From assembly GCA_920105625.2 (NCBI GenBank), contig CAKKTE020000093.1, positions 1,160,256 to 1,224,255 on the forward strand: DNA of 64,000 nucleotides, given 5' to 3'. Below the pieces are notes generated by a model that was not told the DNA's origin, did not search any database, and saw only the letters and a list, made by a program, of their open reading frames with translations. Below, one piece after another: positions 34,142 to 44,462 of the stretch (positions are counted from its first letter, which is position 1; each line of letters begins with the position of its first letter). The DNA is from Clusia tigrina. Its lineage: Eukaryota > Arthropoda > Insecta > Diptera > Clusiidae. The translations under genes and the position numbers were made by a program.

Positions 34142-35248
34142 AGTACGAAGGGGCGCACAATAGATCAAGTTGGTCGCAGTGCATAAAGGCCTTAGAATAA
34201 CCCGTACAACCATTACCATTACCATACACCCAATGTTCACTTCCACCGAAGCCCTACTTAAAGTAGCTCCCATGACTTTGGGTGGCATAAACTGGTATTT
34301 GGAGAAGCCCGAACAGCTGTGCGAGTTAGCAACGATACGAGCAGCGAAGTCGAAAGCGGGGTATCTGGTGCTCATAAAAATACCACATCCTCTTCCTGAT
34401 GCATATGCGCTATACAAGATATATCCCGTACCTAAAGTGTTAAACGGTAACTGGAGCATAGTACCGAAGACACTATATGACTACATCACAGAGAGTCGAG
34501 TGCATGATAATATCGAACTAATGTCGGAGGACAATAAGTCTTGTAGAATGGTGGATATTTCACAGCGTATGTGTCCACATCCGGGGAAAGCCCTTACAAG
34601 GGAAAGCAAATCTTGTGAAGTACAGGCGTTGAAAAACGACAAGATAAGTGCGAGCATGTAGCAGTCTCGGCTACGGGAGGATTGTTGGTAGTGACAGAGT
34701 CACGAAACCGCTGGCTATACTAATTTGATGAGAAAATTTTTATGTCTGCAGTGTGCCAAGCAAGATCGACAAGACTAGAGCTGCAGAGGACGGGATTCCT
34801 GCACATTGGAGAAGACCGTCGGTTGATTGGGAAAGAGATGGTGCTGGTGCATAGAGCACAGAAGAACCAGCATGACGAGTTTTCACCAGCAAGTATGGGA
34901 ACTAGAGAGATGGCGGCCAACGTTCAGGCCTAGTTAACAACTTTGCAGCGTTCGAAACCAATACCCCAAGCAATACCCCACGGAGATCTGCGGAAGATTC
35001 TAGCGACTAACGGCAAGTCAATTAACGAGGCAATGAGGGAAACGGAGAAAGAGCAGACGTTGTTAAACCTTAAAACATCGTATGATATAACGCACTCCTC
35101 GTTGGACAATGGAGGGATCGCCGCGATCACAACGCTGGTAATGATCGTCGTAGTAATCATATATGTATCCTGCCAGTTAAGGAAGCGAGTCAAATACCCA
35201 CAACGAGAACGACAAACAACGCCACAGGTAGCAGAGATTGCAGTGTAG

Positions 35249-35633
35249 AGTAGCGTAGGCCAAGCAAACCAGATGTTAGAATTAGGAATATACAAAATGT
35301 TTGAAAAAAATAATAAATAAATAAAAAAAGAAAAAAATAAACAATAAATAAAACATTAAAAAAACAATATTAAAAGAATAAAATAAATAATGAATGAAAA
35401 AAAAATAAACATAAAAAATAAAAAAACACAATAGTTGAAAGACGGAAAATAAATTTTAAAAAATATTTGAAAAGAAAAGATATTTATATACTCGTATATA
35501 TATTAAAAGAAGAGAAAAAGAAAACACATGAATAAGAAGATAAATATACATATAAAATATTGTATTAGGTTATGAGAAAAAAATATATAGTAAATGTATA
35601 CATATAAAATATTGTAGTAGGTTATACAATTTT
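35249..35633. other. A-rich 3' region of G1
   Basis: Runs of A with scattered T/G (35300-35600) between the env stop and the polypurine tract. The same A-rich block precedes the LTR in both arms of the inverted repeat downstream (around 62000-62270 and, complemented, 59150-59290). No coding frame. Confidence 0.6.
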
Positions 35634-35656
35634 AGAAGGTAGCTACACTACCTTCT
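35634..35656 (+). promoter_or_regulatory. Hairpin just upstream of the polypurine tract
   Basis: AGAAGGTAG, loop CTACA, CTACCTTCT: a perfect 9-bp stem. Equivalent stems lie at 62284-62306 and, on the minus strand, at 59038-59018, with a paired G-C to T-A change in the latter. Confidence 0.7.
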
Positions 35657-35675
35657 TCCAGAAAGAGGGGAGGAA
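35657..35675 (+). promoter_or_regulatory. Polypurine tract of G1
   Basis: AGAAAGAGGGGAGGAA directly before the LTR start TGTTGCGAG. It primes plus-strand DNA in LTR elements. Conserved in the two downstream relatives. Confidence 0.8.
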
Positions 35676-36014
35676 TGTTGCGAGTCAAGATACGACTACC
35701 TACGAGTAGTTGACTCGCGATACAACCCACGTAGCCTATCGACCGGTTGTAGCTGTAATTAATATTACACATATGAATTTCAAAGGTGTTACAATTACAC
35801 AGTGACACAGAAACTAGGGCGAAAATGCACCATTAGCATTTTGAATGAACTGGCTCATTCAATAATTATTTGGTCAACACCTGTGTAATTGGAACACCTA
35901 AGTAGGCTATAAAATTGATTATGTAACTAGAATTAAGAATATAAATAAGAGTGTATTAAGAATAAAGCGAGTTGTATATTTCTGAAAGCTAAACGTTGTG
36001 TGCTGTTTTTTACG
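35676..36014 (+). repeat. 3' LTR of G1 (about 340 bp)
   Basis: Starts TGTTGCGAGTC after the polypurine tract and is related in sequence to LTRs at 58622-58997 (minus) and 62326-62706 (plus). AATAAA near 35962 is the likely poly(A) signal. The right edge, where a LINE ORF1 fragment begins, is uncertain by about 10 bp. No partner 5' LTR is in the window. Confidence 0.75.
35680..35718 (+). promoter_or_regulatory. LTR-terminal two-part hairpin
   Basis: GCGAGTCA (35680-35687) pairs with TGACTCGC (35711-35718); inside it ACTAC (35695-35699) pairs with GTAGT (35706-35710). The relative at 62330-62368 has the same layout with the outer stem changed to GTGAGTCA/TGACTCAC. Confidence 0.7.
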
Positions 36015-36015
36015 C

Positions 36016-36638
36016 CGCAGTCGGCAAGTATTTACAGGTGTCAGACAACTGCAGGGCGCATTGCAGCAGCCAACGCACGGAAAACACAACAATGTATTCC
36101 ACTTTCTTGCATGGTATGGGATCGTGTATGCTAGAAGAGAAAACTTCGCATTTTGCTTCGTTTTTGCAAAATTTCTTTGTGTGACCGAGTTGGTACCAGT
36201 TTTTGCATTGAAGGGGGGGGGGGGGGGGGGGGGGGGACGGAATATAAGGTTCAAGTTTATAAATTAGGAAGCCTATTTTTTTTTCTTTTGGAATTTCAAA
36301 TCTGTTAAAAGAAATAATGTAAAGTGAGGTGTTTATTATTTTTCCATCAGCGAAATTGTAATTTTTTGACAATTCACTACCGATTGATCTTTTAGACACT
36401 CTAGTATTTCATCTACATTTACGTTTTTCAGAGGAGGTGTGAAAATTACATATTTTATTGTATTAAGAGTTGGATGTAGAGTTGTTGAGATATGGCACAC
36501 GTTTGCAAGTTGGGTTGCTTTGAGGAATTTGTTGGCTTGTACTTCGTTTTTTGTTAACACTAGCAAGTCCCCTTCTCGCGTGTATGAGATTTTTTGAGGA
36601 GTCTCGGAACTTGTGCCTTCGGTTGCTTTAGACATCAA
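36016..36638 (-). pseudogene. I-type LINE ORF1 fragment with damaged zinc knuckle
   Basis: From ATG at 36638, MSKATEGTSSETPQKI leads into an RRM-like segment (GDLLVLTKNEVQANKFL). A frameshift precedes the knuckle region, which reads CKNWYQLGHTKKFC; the second Cys is Trp. A run of 24 G on the plus strand adds a poly-Pro insertion just before the knuckle. The fragment ends at the G1 LTR. Confidence 0.7.
36213..36236. repeat. 24-base G homopolymer
   Basis: A pure G run on the plus strand, far longer than any other G or C run in the window, inside the LINE ORF1 fragment. It may be real (G-quadruplex prone) or an assembly or sequencing length error. Confidence 0.9.
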
Positions 36639-36639
36639 A

Positions 36640-38410
36640 AATATGTTTAAGGATTTGATAGGCTGTTCTTCATTTTTATTTTTTATTATATATATTTTAT
36701 TATTTTTATTATATATTTAGGGCAAGATTTTTTTTGGTTTGTGGGGTTTGAACCCAAATTTGGAACATCTCTGTTGTTTAGTATGTTTATATTGTTTTTT
36801 TCCTTTTGGATGCAATTATATCGAATCCATCTGGATTCAGTATGGAAAAATAATTTCCTCCGATGAGGGTGCTGCCATGGTGGAACGATGCTCGTCAAAA
36901 ACTTAGCAAAACTTATTGTATCAAATGCAACCATGCGTTTGAGTTTCGCACATAGCGAAAACAGGTTCAGCGAGTATTCGGAAGTTCAGTTCGTTTCTGA
37001 CGATGGAGCAGTGCGAGAGTGTCAAGAACCAGTGCGGTGGTGATGTGCAGTGCACAAATATATCAGTGCATACGGGCCGGAATCTATGTACAGGGAGCTA
37101 AGCCAGGAGAACGGTGCAGAGCAGGGGATCTAAGAGCAGGAGCCTATATATATACACAAGAGCAAGTATGAGCAGTACCACAGGTATTCGATACCATAGT
37201 CACGTATACATTATATACGTTGACATTAGTTATGTTCACATTGTCGGACGTAAGCATTATACATGATATATATATACATATGCGTACCTATTTTCACATA
37301 TGCAGGTCCGTTCATGCATATGAGAGCAATTGAGCTAACCGCGCTAGAGCTTTTGCATTTTCACTAATTGTATATATATTAACATGTATCGCATACATGC
37401 CGATTTATTGTTGAGCTACATATGTGCATAATTATAAGGCCAATAAGAAGTGGTTTTTCGTATGCTTTTCCACTTAAAAGAATTGTGTTTTTATTTAAGT
37501 CGGATTGTGGTAAGTATTGCCATAGTTTCATTGTCGATTCGATACATTGGTCCATGTCGAGCCGGATCGTACCAGTGATCTATGCAATACAGCAAGTATG
37601 GTGCGATGCATGTTAATATGTACACGGACTTACAGTATTAAGTAGCGCTATAAGTAATTATGTGCAAATTGAAATTGCGCCTTTAATTTAAGCATTCATT
37701 TGAGATTACGTCAGAGCTATGCAAAAGCAGATCGCATATGCATGTATTTATGTATGTGCGAGCTATGTACAGACAGAGCATGAAACAAATATTTTCTTTC
37801 AAATTCCTTTCTTCCATTGTGCGTGCAAAAAAGGAAATAAAGCAAGCTAGAGAAGCATCAATTGCTGAATGCGAAATACGCATACCGAATAAACACGACG
37901 GTATGTGAACAGAGCGAAGAGCGCACAGTCATATGCAGAGGAAACAGAACGGAGTGCGAAGGATAGCATCAATTATAAGATACTCAAAATTTTCGTTTTC
38001 ACGGAATATAATAAAATAAGGCAAGCTACAGTCCACTGGACCTATACGAGCAGAGCCAACACTGTAGTGAATTTATTAAATAAATTAAAATTAAAGAATT
38101 TGGTTAGGTGTGTGTGTGTGCAGAACATACAATTTTCATGGAATAAAGATGCACAGTATGTTGCGATTTGGATTTCGCCTTGCTGGTGGCCGAAAATCAA
38201 GCGTCGTGTCTGCTTATGAGCGAGCATTGGTGCCAAAATGTTGTGCAAATGAGCGAATGGTGTGAAGTAAGATTAGTAATAAATATATTGTTATTCAGTG
38301 ACCAAGGTGAATATTTTGTGGTTGGAGTAGGCATCGGTGTTATATCTAGATGAGATGGAGTTACCAGATCCAGTACTTCGCTAATACCACATTTATGCTT
38401 CAGGGTACGT
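36640..38410. other. Unassigned region, no gene recognised
   Basis: About 1.8 kb with no supportable protein. The first 300 bp may be the 5' untranslated part of the LINE ORF1 fragment. The rest has AT dinucleotide runs (37255-37300), a GT run near 38108 and AATAAA-type strings near 38070-38090, which hint at LTR or untranslated sequence of some element. I cannot assign it. Confidence 0.4.
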
Positions 38411-38420
38411 TTCCGTGATG

Positions 38421-38660
38421 TCAGCAATTGAATCTCTTTGGAGAGCACTCAGTTTTTCCATCTCCGGTTATGCTAAAATTGCTGCCTACAGGTAACCATA
38501 TGGCCGCCGTTCCGCTCGTATCTGCAAGCCATGTTCCGCTTACTTTTTCCCTATATTGCTCACTGATTACTACAATGTCTGCTTTCTGCTCTATACTAAT
38601 TTGGTCCAGTAATGCGTCAGCCACTCTGCTTCTGTGCATGTTTCCTTGCAGCACTTTCAT
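38421..38660 (-). pseudogene. R1/LOA-type LINE endonuclease N-terminus
   Basis: Starts MKVLQGNMHRSRVADALLDQ and continues with ADIVVISEQYREKVSGTW, typical of the beginning of R1-clade endonucleases (Asn and Glu of the active site present). Homology fades after about 65 residues. A short isolated fragment. Confidence 0.7.
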
Positions 38661-38746
38661 TTAGATGTCAATTTTTTGCTCATCGCGCAACTACTTGAGC
38701 TCGGGATATGGTCTACCGGACTGCATTGAGCATAAAGTTTAGGAAT

Positions 38747-40056
38747 TTAGCGGCATCTAATAAACAGTAACCGATCTTCAATACAGGTGAAACCTCCTTC
38801 GGCAAATAAGTTGACAGTACGTGTAGTTTTAAACGCACGAAGACTTCGTCTGATGGCGGCATGGTAAGGTGATTTAATTCGCATTAATGAGCTTTTGGCG
38901 CATTTTCCGTATATAGAAAGGCCATAGTCGATCTTGGATAGTATTGTCAGTTTTGTTATATTAAATAGTGTGTTTGTATGTACATGACTTTTATAAGATG
39001 ATAAATACTTAATTATGTTTAACCTGGCAAATAGGGTTTTTTTCAAGCTATTACAATGCTCTCTAAAATTATTTTTACAGTCAAATACTAAACATAATAT
39101 TTTAAGAGTATTTACATTTACAATAGGGTGGGTATTATGTTTAATGTTAATAGGATTGCAGTTATGTTTCTGACAAACGTGCAAGTGCTTGCACTTATTT
39201 ATTGCAATTTTAGCGCCAGAATTCTGGGACCAATTATCGATTGTTGCTAATACAATATCGAAGTTGGTAAGAATTTCATTTGGATTTTTTTTCGTTGCGT
39301 AGCAAGTATATGTCATCTGCGTAAAGGCAGTGACTGATGCTTTTCTGACTTAGAAGAAGCCGACTTACATCAAAAGCTAATAAAAATAATGTTACCGACA
39401 ATGAGGAACCTTGTGGTATACCATTGTGTAGTGGATAAGTTGCATAGTGAAGATTGTTGATTCTGCAAAGTATTTCTCGATTTAATAAAAACATTTTTAT
39501 GTAATCATATAATTTTGGACCGATAATTAGCTCGTGTAGCTTTTTTAGAACCAACTCTATAGAATGCCTTCTCAAAATCAATCGATAGTATTGATATGTG
39601 ATTCTTATTAGATAAGTTCTTTGATATCAAGTGATCTAAATAATATAAAACGTCAATTGTACTAGAATTTGGTTTGAAACCGAATTGATTAGGTGCAAGT
39701 GATTTAGTCGAAGTAAGAAACCACATCAAACGCATAGAAACCATTTTTCTAATAGCTGCTTATGCAGGGGAGTAGCGATTTAGGACGGTCGGAGTCTAAT
39801 AGGGAAATATCTTTGTTTGGCGTTCAGATTGGTATAACGCGGTTTTATAAGATTGAGAAATGATACCACTGTCAAAGATTTTGTTGAAAAGATGCAGTAT
39901 ACTGTTTTTAAAGGGTCTCGGAGAATTTTTGAGCATTGGGTAAGTGATTCTATCGTAGCCTGGAGAAGTGCTAGTTAGGTGTTTTAAGTTGGTTTCAAAT
40001 TCATTGGTATTGAATATTAAAACGGCCGAATTCCAATTTTTCCAACACTGGAGCAC
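38747..40056 (-). pseudogene. I-type LINE reverse transcriptase fragment
   Basis: Pieces in order on the minus strand: SPGYDRITYPMLKNSP, LAPNQFGFKPNSSTIDVLYYL, ISILSIDFEKAFYRVG, PLHNGIPQGSSLSVTLFLLA and YADDIYLLRN, then a thumb-like region to about 38750. Several frameshifts separate them. Endonuclease and 3' end are missing. It may belong to the same family as the fragment at 15751-18470 but is clearly diverged. Confidence 0.8.
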
Positions 40057-40269
40057 GAAACAATTTACCAGAGCTTTAAAACTTTAATATAAAATAATGA
40101 CTTCAGTGATTACAACAGATAAATTTTAGGAAATAAAATGCTTACACTTTTGGTCTTGTTTTCGTGGCTGTTTAAAATTCAAAGTGACAATTAACAAAGA
40201 AAATAAAGAAAATGAGAAAACCATTGTTGCCAGATAGGCCAACAAAATTAAATAACGATATCGATTATT

Positions 40270-40510
40270 TAAATTATCGGAGTCGCCGTTGGCAGGGTTG
40301 TTAACATTCTCCATATGCTTGTCGCAGTTCTTTCTCGGCCGCCTTTAAATTTGTGCCATTATCGCTGTACATATGCAGGGGACACCTCTTCGAACAATAA
40401 AATTTCTTATGACGATCTACTCGTCATACAGGTAAATAATGCACCATATTTCTTTTCTGACCGCTTTCCCACTATTACCAGGAACGCGTCGAAAAAATCC
40501 AGTCCAACGT
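40270..40510 (-). pseudogene. BEL/Pao integrase core scrap
   Basis: Read on the minus strand, about 40510-40425 gives VGLDFFDAFLVIVGKR and KKYGALFTCMTSR, the first catalytic-Asp region of BEL integrases. After a deletion, about 40375-40310 gives MYSDNGTNLKAAEKELRQA in another frame, the second catalytic-Asp region. Only about 240 bp remain. It sits directly against the Gypsy G3 fragment. Confidence 0.7.
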
Positions 40511-40514
40511 GAGA

Positions 40515-41964
40515 AAACGGTCGTAGGAATGGAGTTAATCGCGCCACCGGAAGTAGGCTCATACTCCACAAAAGAGAAAGAATTTCAAGCCATAGTGTGG
40601 GCTACGAAGAATTTTAGGGCATATCTGTTAGGACACCCATTCAAAATTTATGCCGCCCATCAACCGCTGAGAGGCATTCGAATCTTAAAGATCAAACTTT
40701 TCGGTTTGCACGTTTTCGGCACAAATTGTCGAAGAATGATTTTGAAATCAAATGCAAACCTGGGAAAAAGAACCTAAATGCCGATGCACGTAGCAGAGTA
40801 CCCCAGAAGCAAAAGATATCAGTAGTTCCAACTAGAGCAAAGCCGACAGGTAGAAAACCAATGTCAAACGCTCAGTACTTGACACAGTGGCAGCAGAAAT
40901 AACAGAAACGCATGACGAAAGAGACAAACAGCTAGCCATCAGGATAGAGTGGCTCAAGAATGACAAAGATATTCAGGAGGTTCTGAAGGGTTTCCATGAT
41001 TCACGTCTAGGTGGAGACCAGAGATCTTGGATAGCCTACGAGAGGATCAGACGGGTATACGGTTGGAAAGGTATGCTCAGAGATATAAAAAAATATGTAC
41101 AGAGTTGCGCAAAATGTCAAGTCAATAAGAGTTCGAGGCTAAGAAAGATGCCAATGGTGTTAACTGACACACCGAAAAAACCATTTGATAATGTTCACAT
41201 GGATATTATAGGTATTTTACTTGTGACAGTTTCGGGAAATAAGAACATCTTGACTTTCCAAGATGATTTTTCAAAGTATAAGGCATGCGTAGCCATACCT
41301 GATGCGGAGGCGAGTACGGTAGCCAACGCATTTTTTGACGAAATTATAGCGCGTTACAATATATCGAAAGTGTTAGTGACCGACAACGGTTCGAATGTGT
41401 CAAAACTACTCTCCGAGACGTGTAAAATGATAGGAATTAAGAAATTATACGTTACTCCTTATCATCCGCAAGCGAACGGATCGCTAAAACGAAGTCATAG
41501 ACCTCTGGCAGAATACTTGCGTAGTGTCGTCAAAGAGGATGGCTCTAACTGGGATCAATGGTTGACCACAGCAAGGCATGTGCACAACAATACTGTAAAT
41601 ATATGAACGAAGCAAACTCCGTTTAGAACACTACGGGTTTGATTTCAACATGCCAGCAAATTTGAAGCGCAAATGTGCGCCAGTATACAATGCTGATGAC
41701 CCAAATAAAGTACAGAAATATCAGCTACAGCGAGCGCACGAGTTGGTTAGAGAAAACCAAGACCGTGCTAAACGAGTAGCCAGAGAAGCCTACAACAAGG
41801 TACTACACCCAATAGTCTTTCATGTGTGTGACCAAATACTAATGAAGAATCAGGCTAGGAGAAACAAATTCTCACCTGTTTGGATAGGTCCGTATTTGGT
41901 AGCAGAGATTCGCAGTCCAGTTACCACGAAGGCGAACCCAAAAAACTCCACAATAACTTACTAA
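40515..41964 (+). pseudogene. Gypsy G3: RNase H end and integrase
   Basis: The RNase H tail has YSTKEKEFQAIVWATKNFRAYL and, after a frameshift, KNLNADA-like sequence. Integrase (40887-41606): C..C knuckle CAKCQVNKSSRLRK, HMDIIG (first Asp), LVTDNGSNV (second Asp). The expected catalytic Glu is Lys: QANGSLKRSHRPL, where G1 has SLERSHRPL. A stop near 41604 and loss of a few codons precede the C-terminal part (41650-41964, FSPVWIGPYLVAEI). Same subfamily as G1 but separately inserted. Confidence 0.85.
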
Positions 41965-42205
41965 AGTTATTCCATTTGTGAACTAACAATTAAAAACATG
42001 TGTTGACAGTGTTTTCGAAGGATAAACACAAGAGGAACAACGTATATCAATTATAACGGTCCCGACTTCCAAACTTACTATCAGTAGAAATGCACCAATT
42101 TAAATGGGTCATTTAAAAATGACGTAATAATGCTCATTAGGAACTACAGACGAATGAAACGCAGTATAAAGCAAATAGGAGAAAGATTTTTTTTTAATAT
42201 TAAAT

Positions 42206-43160
42206 AATAAAAAAGTTGGTGTGGACCAAAATTTATGGCCATTATGGAAAAACAAATTGATTCTACCTGCTGAATATTGTGAAATTATTGAATCATACCT
42301 TCAAAAAAGACACTTTAGAATTAAGCCAGATGATGCCTATTCTAGGGTCCGCGAGGTTAAGGCAGGTGTTCCTCAAGGCAGCATCCTAGGACCGCTTCTC
42401 TATCTCTTATTCACAAGCGATTTACCGATCGAACAAAACCATATTACCGCAACATTCGCAGACCATACGGCACTCATAGCTACTGGTGGCACAGAGGAAA
42501 TCTCAGTAGAGAAACTTCAACGTGCCGTGAATTCACTATTTAATTGGACAAACAAATGGCGTATTAAAATAAATAACACAATATCGGTCCACATCCGCTA
42601 TATGTAGACGAAATAGAAGTACCATACTCAAATAACGGTATGTATTTGGGTATGACGCTAGAAGTAAAGCTCCGATGGTGTGCACATGTGAAAAAGAAAA
42701 GAGAAGAGCTGAAAATAAAATATGAAAAATGTACTGGTGAATTGGCAGAATATCTCCACTTTCTACATATAACACATAAGCTTTAGTTATATAATCAAAT
42801 CTTGAACCCGTATGGAGTTATGGCATTCAACTTTGGGGATGCACCACACAAAGCAATATTAGAAGAATACAAAAATTTCAAAACAAAGTTCTAGGCAACA
42901 TAGTCAATGCACCCTGGTAAGTACGAATGTCAGACCTCCACAGAGATCTTGGCGTGAAGACGGTACACAGCGAAATACCAAAGTCGCAACCTTCCATTAC
43001 GAACGACTTCAACACCACATAAATGAAGAGGCATCGAAACTCTCCGAACCAAAAACAACAGAGCGACGTCTTAAGAGGACGAAGCCCAGGCACCTCACAA
43101 ACCAGTCGCACCAATGCGGTGTGAATTATCCTGCTGAATATAATAAATCAACTTAAATTG
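42206..43160 (+). pseudogene. Jockey-type LINE reverse transcriptase, 5'-truncated
   Basis: Starts inside the RT (FRIKPDDAYSRVREVKAGVP), then PQGSILGPLLYLLFTSDLP and the palm motif as FADHTALIA, with the second catalytic Asp replaced by His. The C-terminal region is degraded, with stops and frameshifts (MYLGMTLEVKLRWCAHV; WREDGTQRNTKVATFHYERL). An A-rich stretch near 43235-43270 may be the tail. 5' truncation is usual for LINE copies. Confidence 0.75.
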
Positions 43161-43295
43161 CTCGTTAATTTTTAAATGCATAAATTAGTTGCAATATTAT
43201 AAACGCTATATATGTACGTATTATAACGTTTGAGTAAAAAAAATTTTTAAAAAATTATGAAAAAACAATCGTGAACCAACTCAAAGGAATGGAAG

Positions 43296-43547
43296 ATGGA
43301 TAATTACAAAAATGAAATCTCTAACAAGGCCAATGTGAAGTATTTACCAATCAGCACACCAGCGGCAAGAACGCAGGCTAGCAAGTACCAACGGGGATAC
43401 CACCCAACGCCACACATGCGGGAAGATGACACACGACAATTAAGAAAATATCACAACAAATACACGCAAAGCCAAGAAGTTGAGTGTGGGAACCGTAGAA
43501 CTTGCCGAATACGTTCGTTCGCTAAAGAAAATATAAACGACATGTAG
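43296..43547 (+). other. Unrecognised 83-residue open frame
   Basis: ATG at 43296 to TAG at 43545, a polar, basic peptide without a motif I know. It lies between a LINE tail and short tandem repeats; it may be a gag N-terminus of an LTR element or chance. Low coding support. Confidence 0.2.
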
Positions 43548-43702
43548 AAACGAATGCAAAACGCAAAAGTTCCACGACAGAACGATCAATACGCGCGCAA
43601 CCAGTACGCACAAAACACAAAGAGAAAAAGAAGAAAATTATATATAAAATATTTGTTACACTGGAATATGTTGAGTGATGGAAAAAGATCCACAAATCTG
43701 TA

Positions 43703-43822
43703 AAGGTGACCGAAGGGCAAATGTCCCCAATAATAAAATAATATTGAAGGTCGCCAAAGGACAAATGCTCAGGACAACAACAAAGCGATGAAGGTGATCA
43801 AAGGACAAATCACTACAACAAC
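43703..43822. repeat. Three-copy 44-bp repeat
   Basis: AAGGTGACCGAAGGGCAAATG at 43703, AAGGTCGCCAAAGGACAAATG at 43747 and AAGGTGATCAAAGGACAAAT at 43791: constant spacing of 44 bp with a conserved core. The filler between cores is diverged. Confidence 0.7.
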
Positions 43823-43954
43823 AACAACGAGCATGGCTTAGCAACAAGCGACGCCGACCAACGGGAGTGGAACTCAATCAGCGACCCACCAACAAAACTA
43901 TACACTGCCAGTGGTGGTCGTTTAGACTCCGTGTAGTTCAAGGAGTAGGTCTCT

Positions 43955-44312
43955 TTTGCTGCATAACGCCGACGAGATCAGACCCCTCTTGTCCACCAAA
44001 CCGCCGACTAGATCAGAGATCTTTTGCTGCATATCGCCGACAAGATCAAACTTCGTTAGCTACAAACCACCGACTAGATCAGAGTTCTTTTGCTGCAAAC
44101 CATCGACTTGATCAGACTTCTTTTGCTACATACCGCCGACTAGATCAGAGCTCTTTTACTGCAAACCATCGACTAGATCAGACCTCTTTTGTGCTCCAAA
44201 CCGCCGATTAGATCAGAGCTCTTTTGCTACATACCGCCAACGATATTAGATCTATTTTTTTCTGCATACCGCCGACTGGACAAGACCTATTCTACTGCTA
44301 CTGCCACGGACT
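43955..44312 (+). repeat. 33-bp minisatellite, about ten units
   Basis: Units of the type CCGCCGACTAGATCAGA followed by a CTCTTTTGCTGCAAA-like half, mostly 33 bp (some 32-36). Because 33 is a multiple of three, an open frame (43867-44211) repeats an 11-residue motif (RRLDQSSFAAN). Unit order alternates GCAAAC and ACATAC endings. Probably part of an untranslated or LTR region; coding is possible but unsupported. Confidence 0.8.
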
Positions 44313-44351
44313 AGTAACAACTCTGCGTTAGACACATACTGTACGAACAAA

Positions 44352-44462
44352 GGAACTCAGTGAGAACATCTGGTTCTTAATCGTTTTCTCACTGAGACAC
44401 TTACGACTTAGGTACTGAATGAGAACATCTGGTTTTCAATCATTTTTTCACTGAGACACATA
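44352..44462. repeat. Duplicated palindromic motif CTCAGTGAGAA...TTCTCACTGAG
   Basis: CTCAGTGAGAA (44356-44366) and its exact reverse complement (44386-44396) flank 19 bp. A second, imperfect copy (ACTGAATGAGAACATCTGG ... TTTTTTCACTGAGACAC) follows about 60 bp later. Could form hairpins in RNA or bind a dimeric factor. Confidence 0.75.

Larger units (their letters stand above)
29699..34224 (+). mobile_element. LOA/R1-type LINE inside G1 env (4526 bp)
   Basis: Flanked by TACACCC at 29692-29698 and 34225-34231, a 7-bp target-site duplication that lies within the env frame. The 3' end is a short repeat tail (CCATTACCATTACCA) instead of poly(A). It carries two ORFs, with endonuclease, RT and RNase H in ORF2. 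It seems to be close to full length, since ORF1 starts near the left edge. Confidence 0.85.
28941..35248 (+). pseudogene. Env-like gene of G1 (surface/fusion glycoprotein), interrupted
   Basis: ATG at 28941 starts a hydrophobic signal-like segment (AAVFLVAYLSVPAKC). Further on, a dibasic region with RxxR (QRAAR) is followed by SLVDVGNEILKWGIGTMD, resembling the cleavage site and fusion segment of baculovirus-F/errantivirus Env proteins. A frameshift lies near 29410. The gene is split at 29698 by the LOA LINE and resumes at 34232 (FTSTEALLKVAPMTLGG). Further stops occur before 34940. The last frame (34943-35248) ends with a membrane anchor (IAAITTLVMIVVVIIYVSC) and a basic cytoplasmic tail. 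Family-level call is inference; the protein is not intact. Confidence 0.65.
18471..36014 (+). mobile_element. Errantivirus-like Gypsy element G1, 5' end missing, nested with two LINEs
   Basis: In order: aspartic protease, RT, RNase H, [Jockey LINE], integrase, a 1.6-kb non-coding spacer, an env-like gene [LOA LINE inside], an A-rich 3' region, a polypurine tract and a 3' LTR. Gag and the 5' LTR are not seen; the left end abuts an I-type LINE. Without the two LINEs the element fragment is about 8.3 kb. The presence of env places it with insect errantivirus-like Gypsy elements. Several frameshifts and stops show it is defective. Confidence 0.8.

Noticed and set aside
36990..37200. Possible host non-coding RNA or promoter
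   Set aside because: GC content is a little higher, but no structure, motif or repeat supports any call.
38150..38260. Primer-binding site (TGGTGGCCG / TTGGTGCCAAAATG) of an unknown LTR element
   Set aside because: Neither string matches a tRNA 3' end well, and no LTR pair could be found around it.
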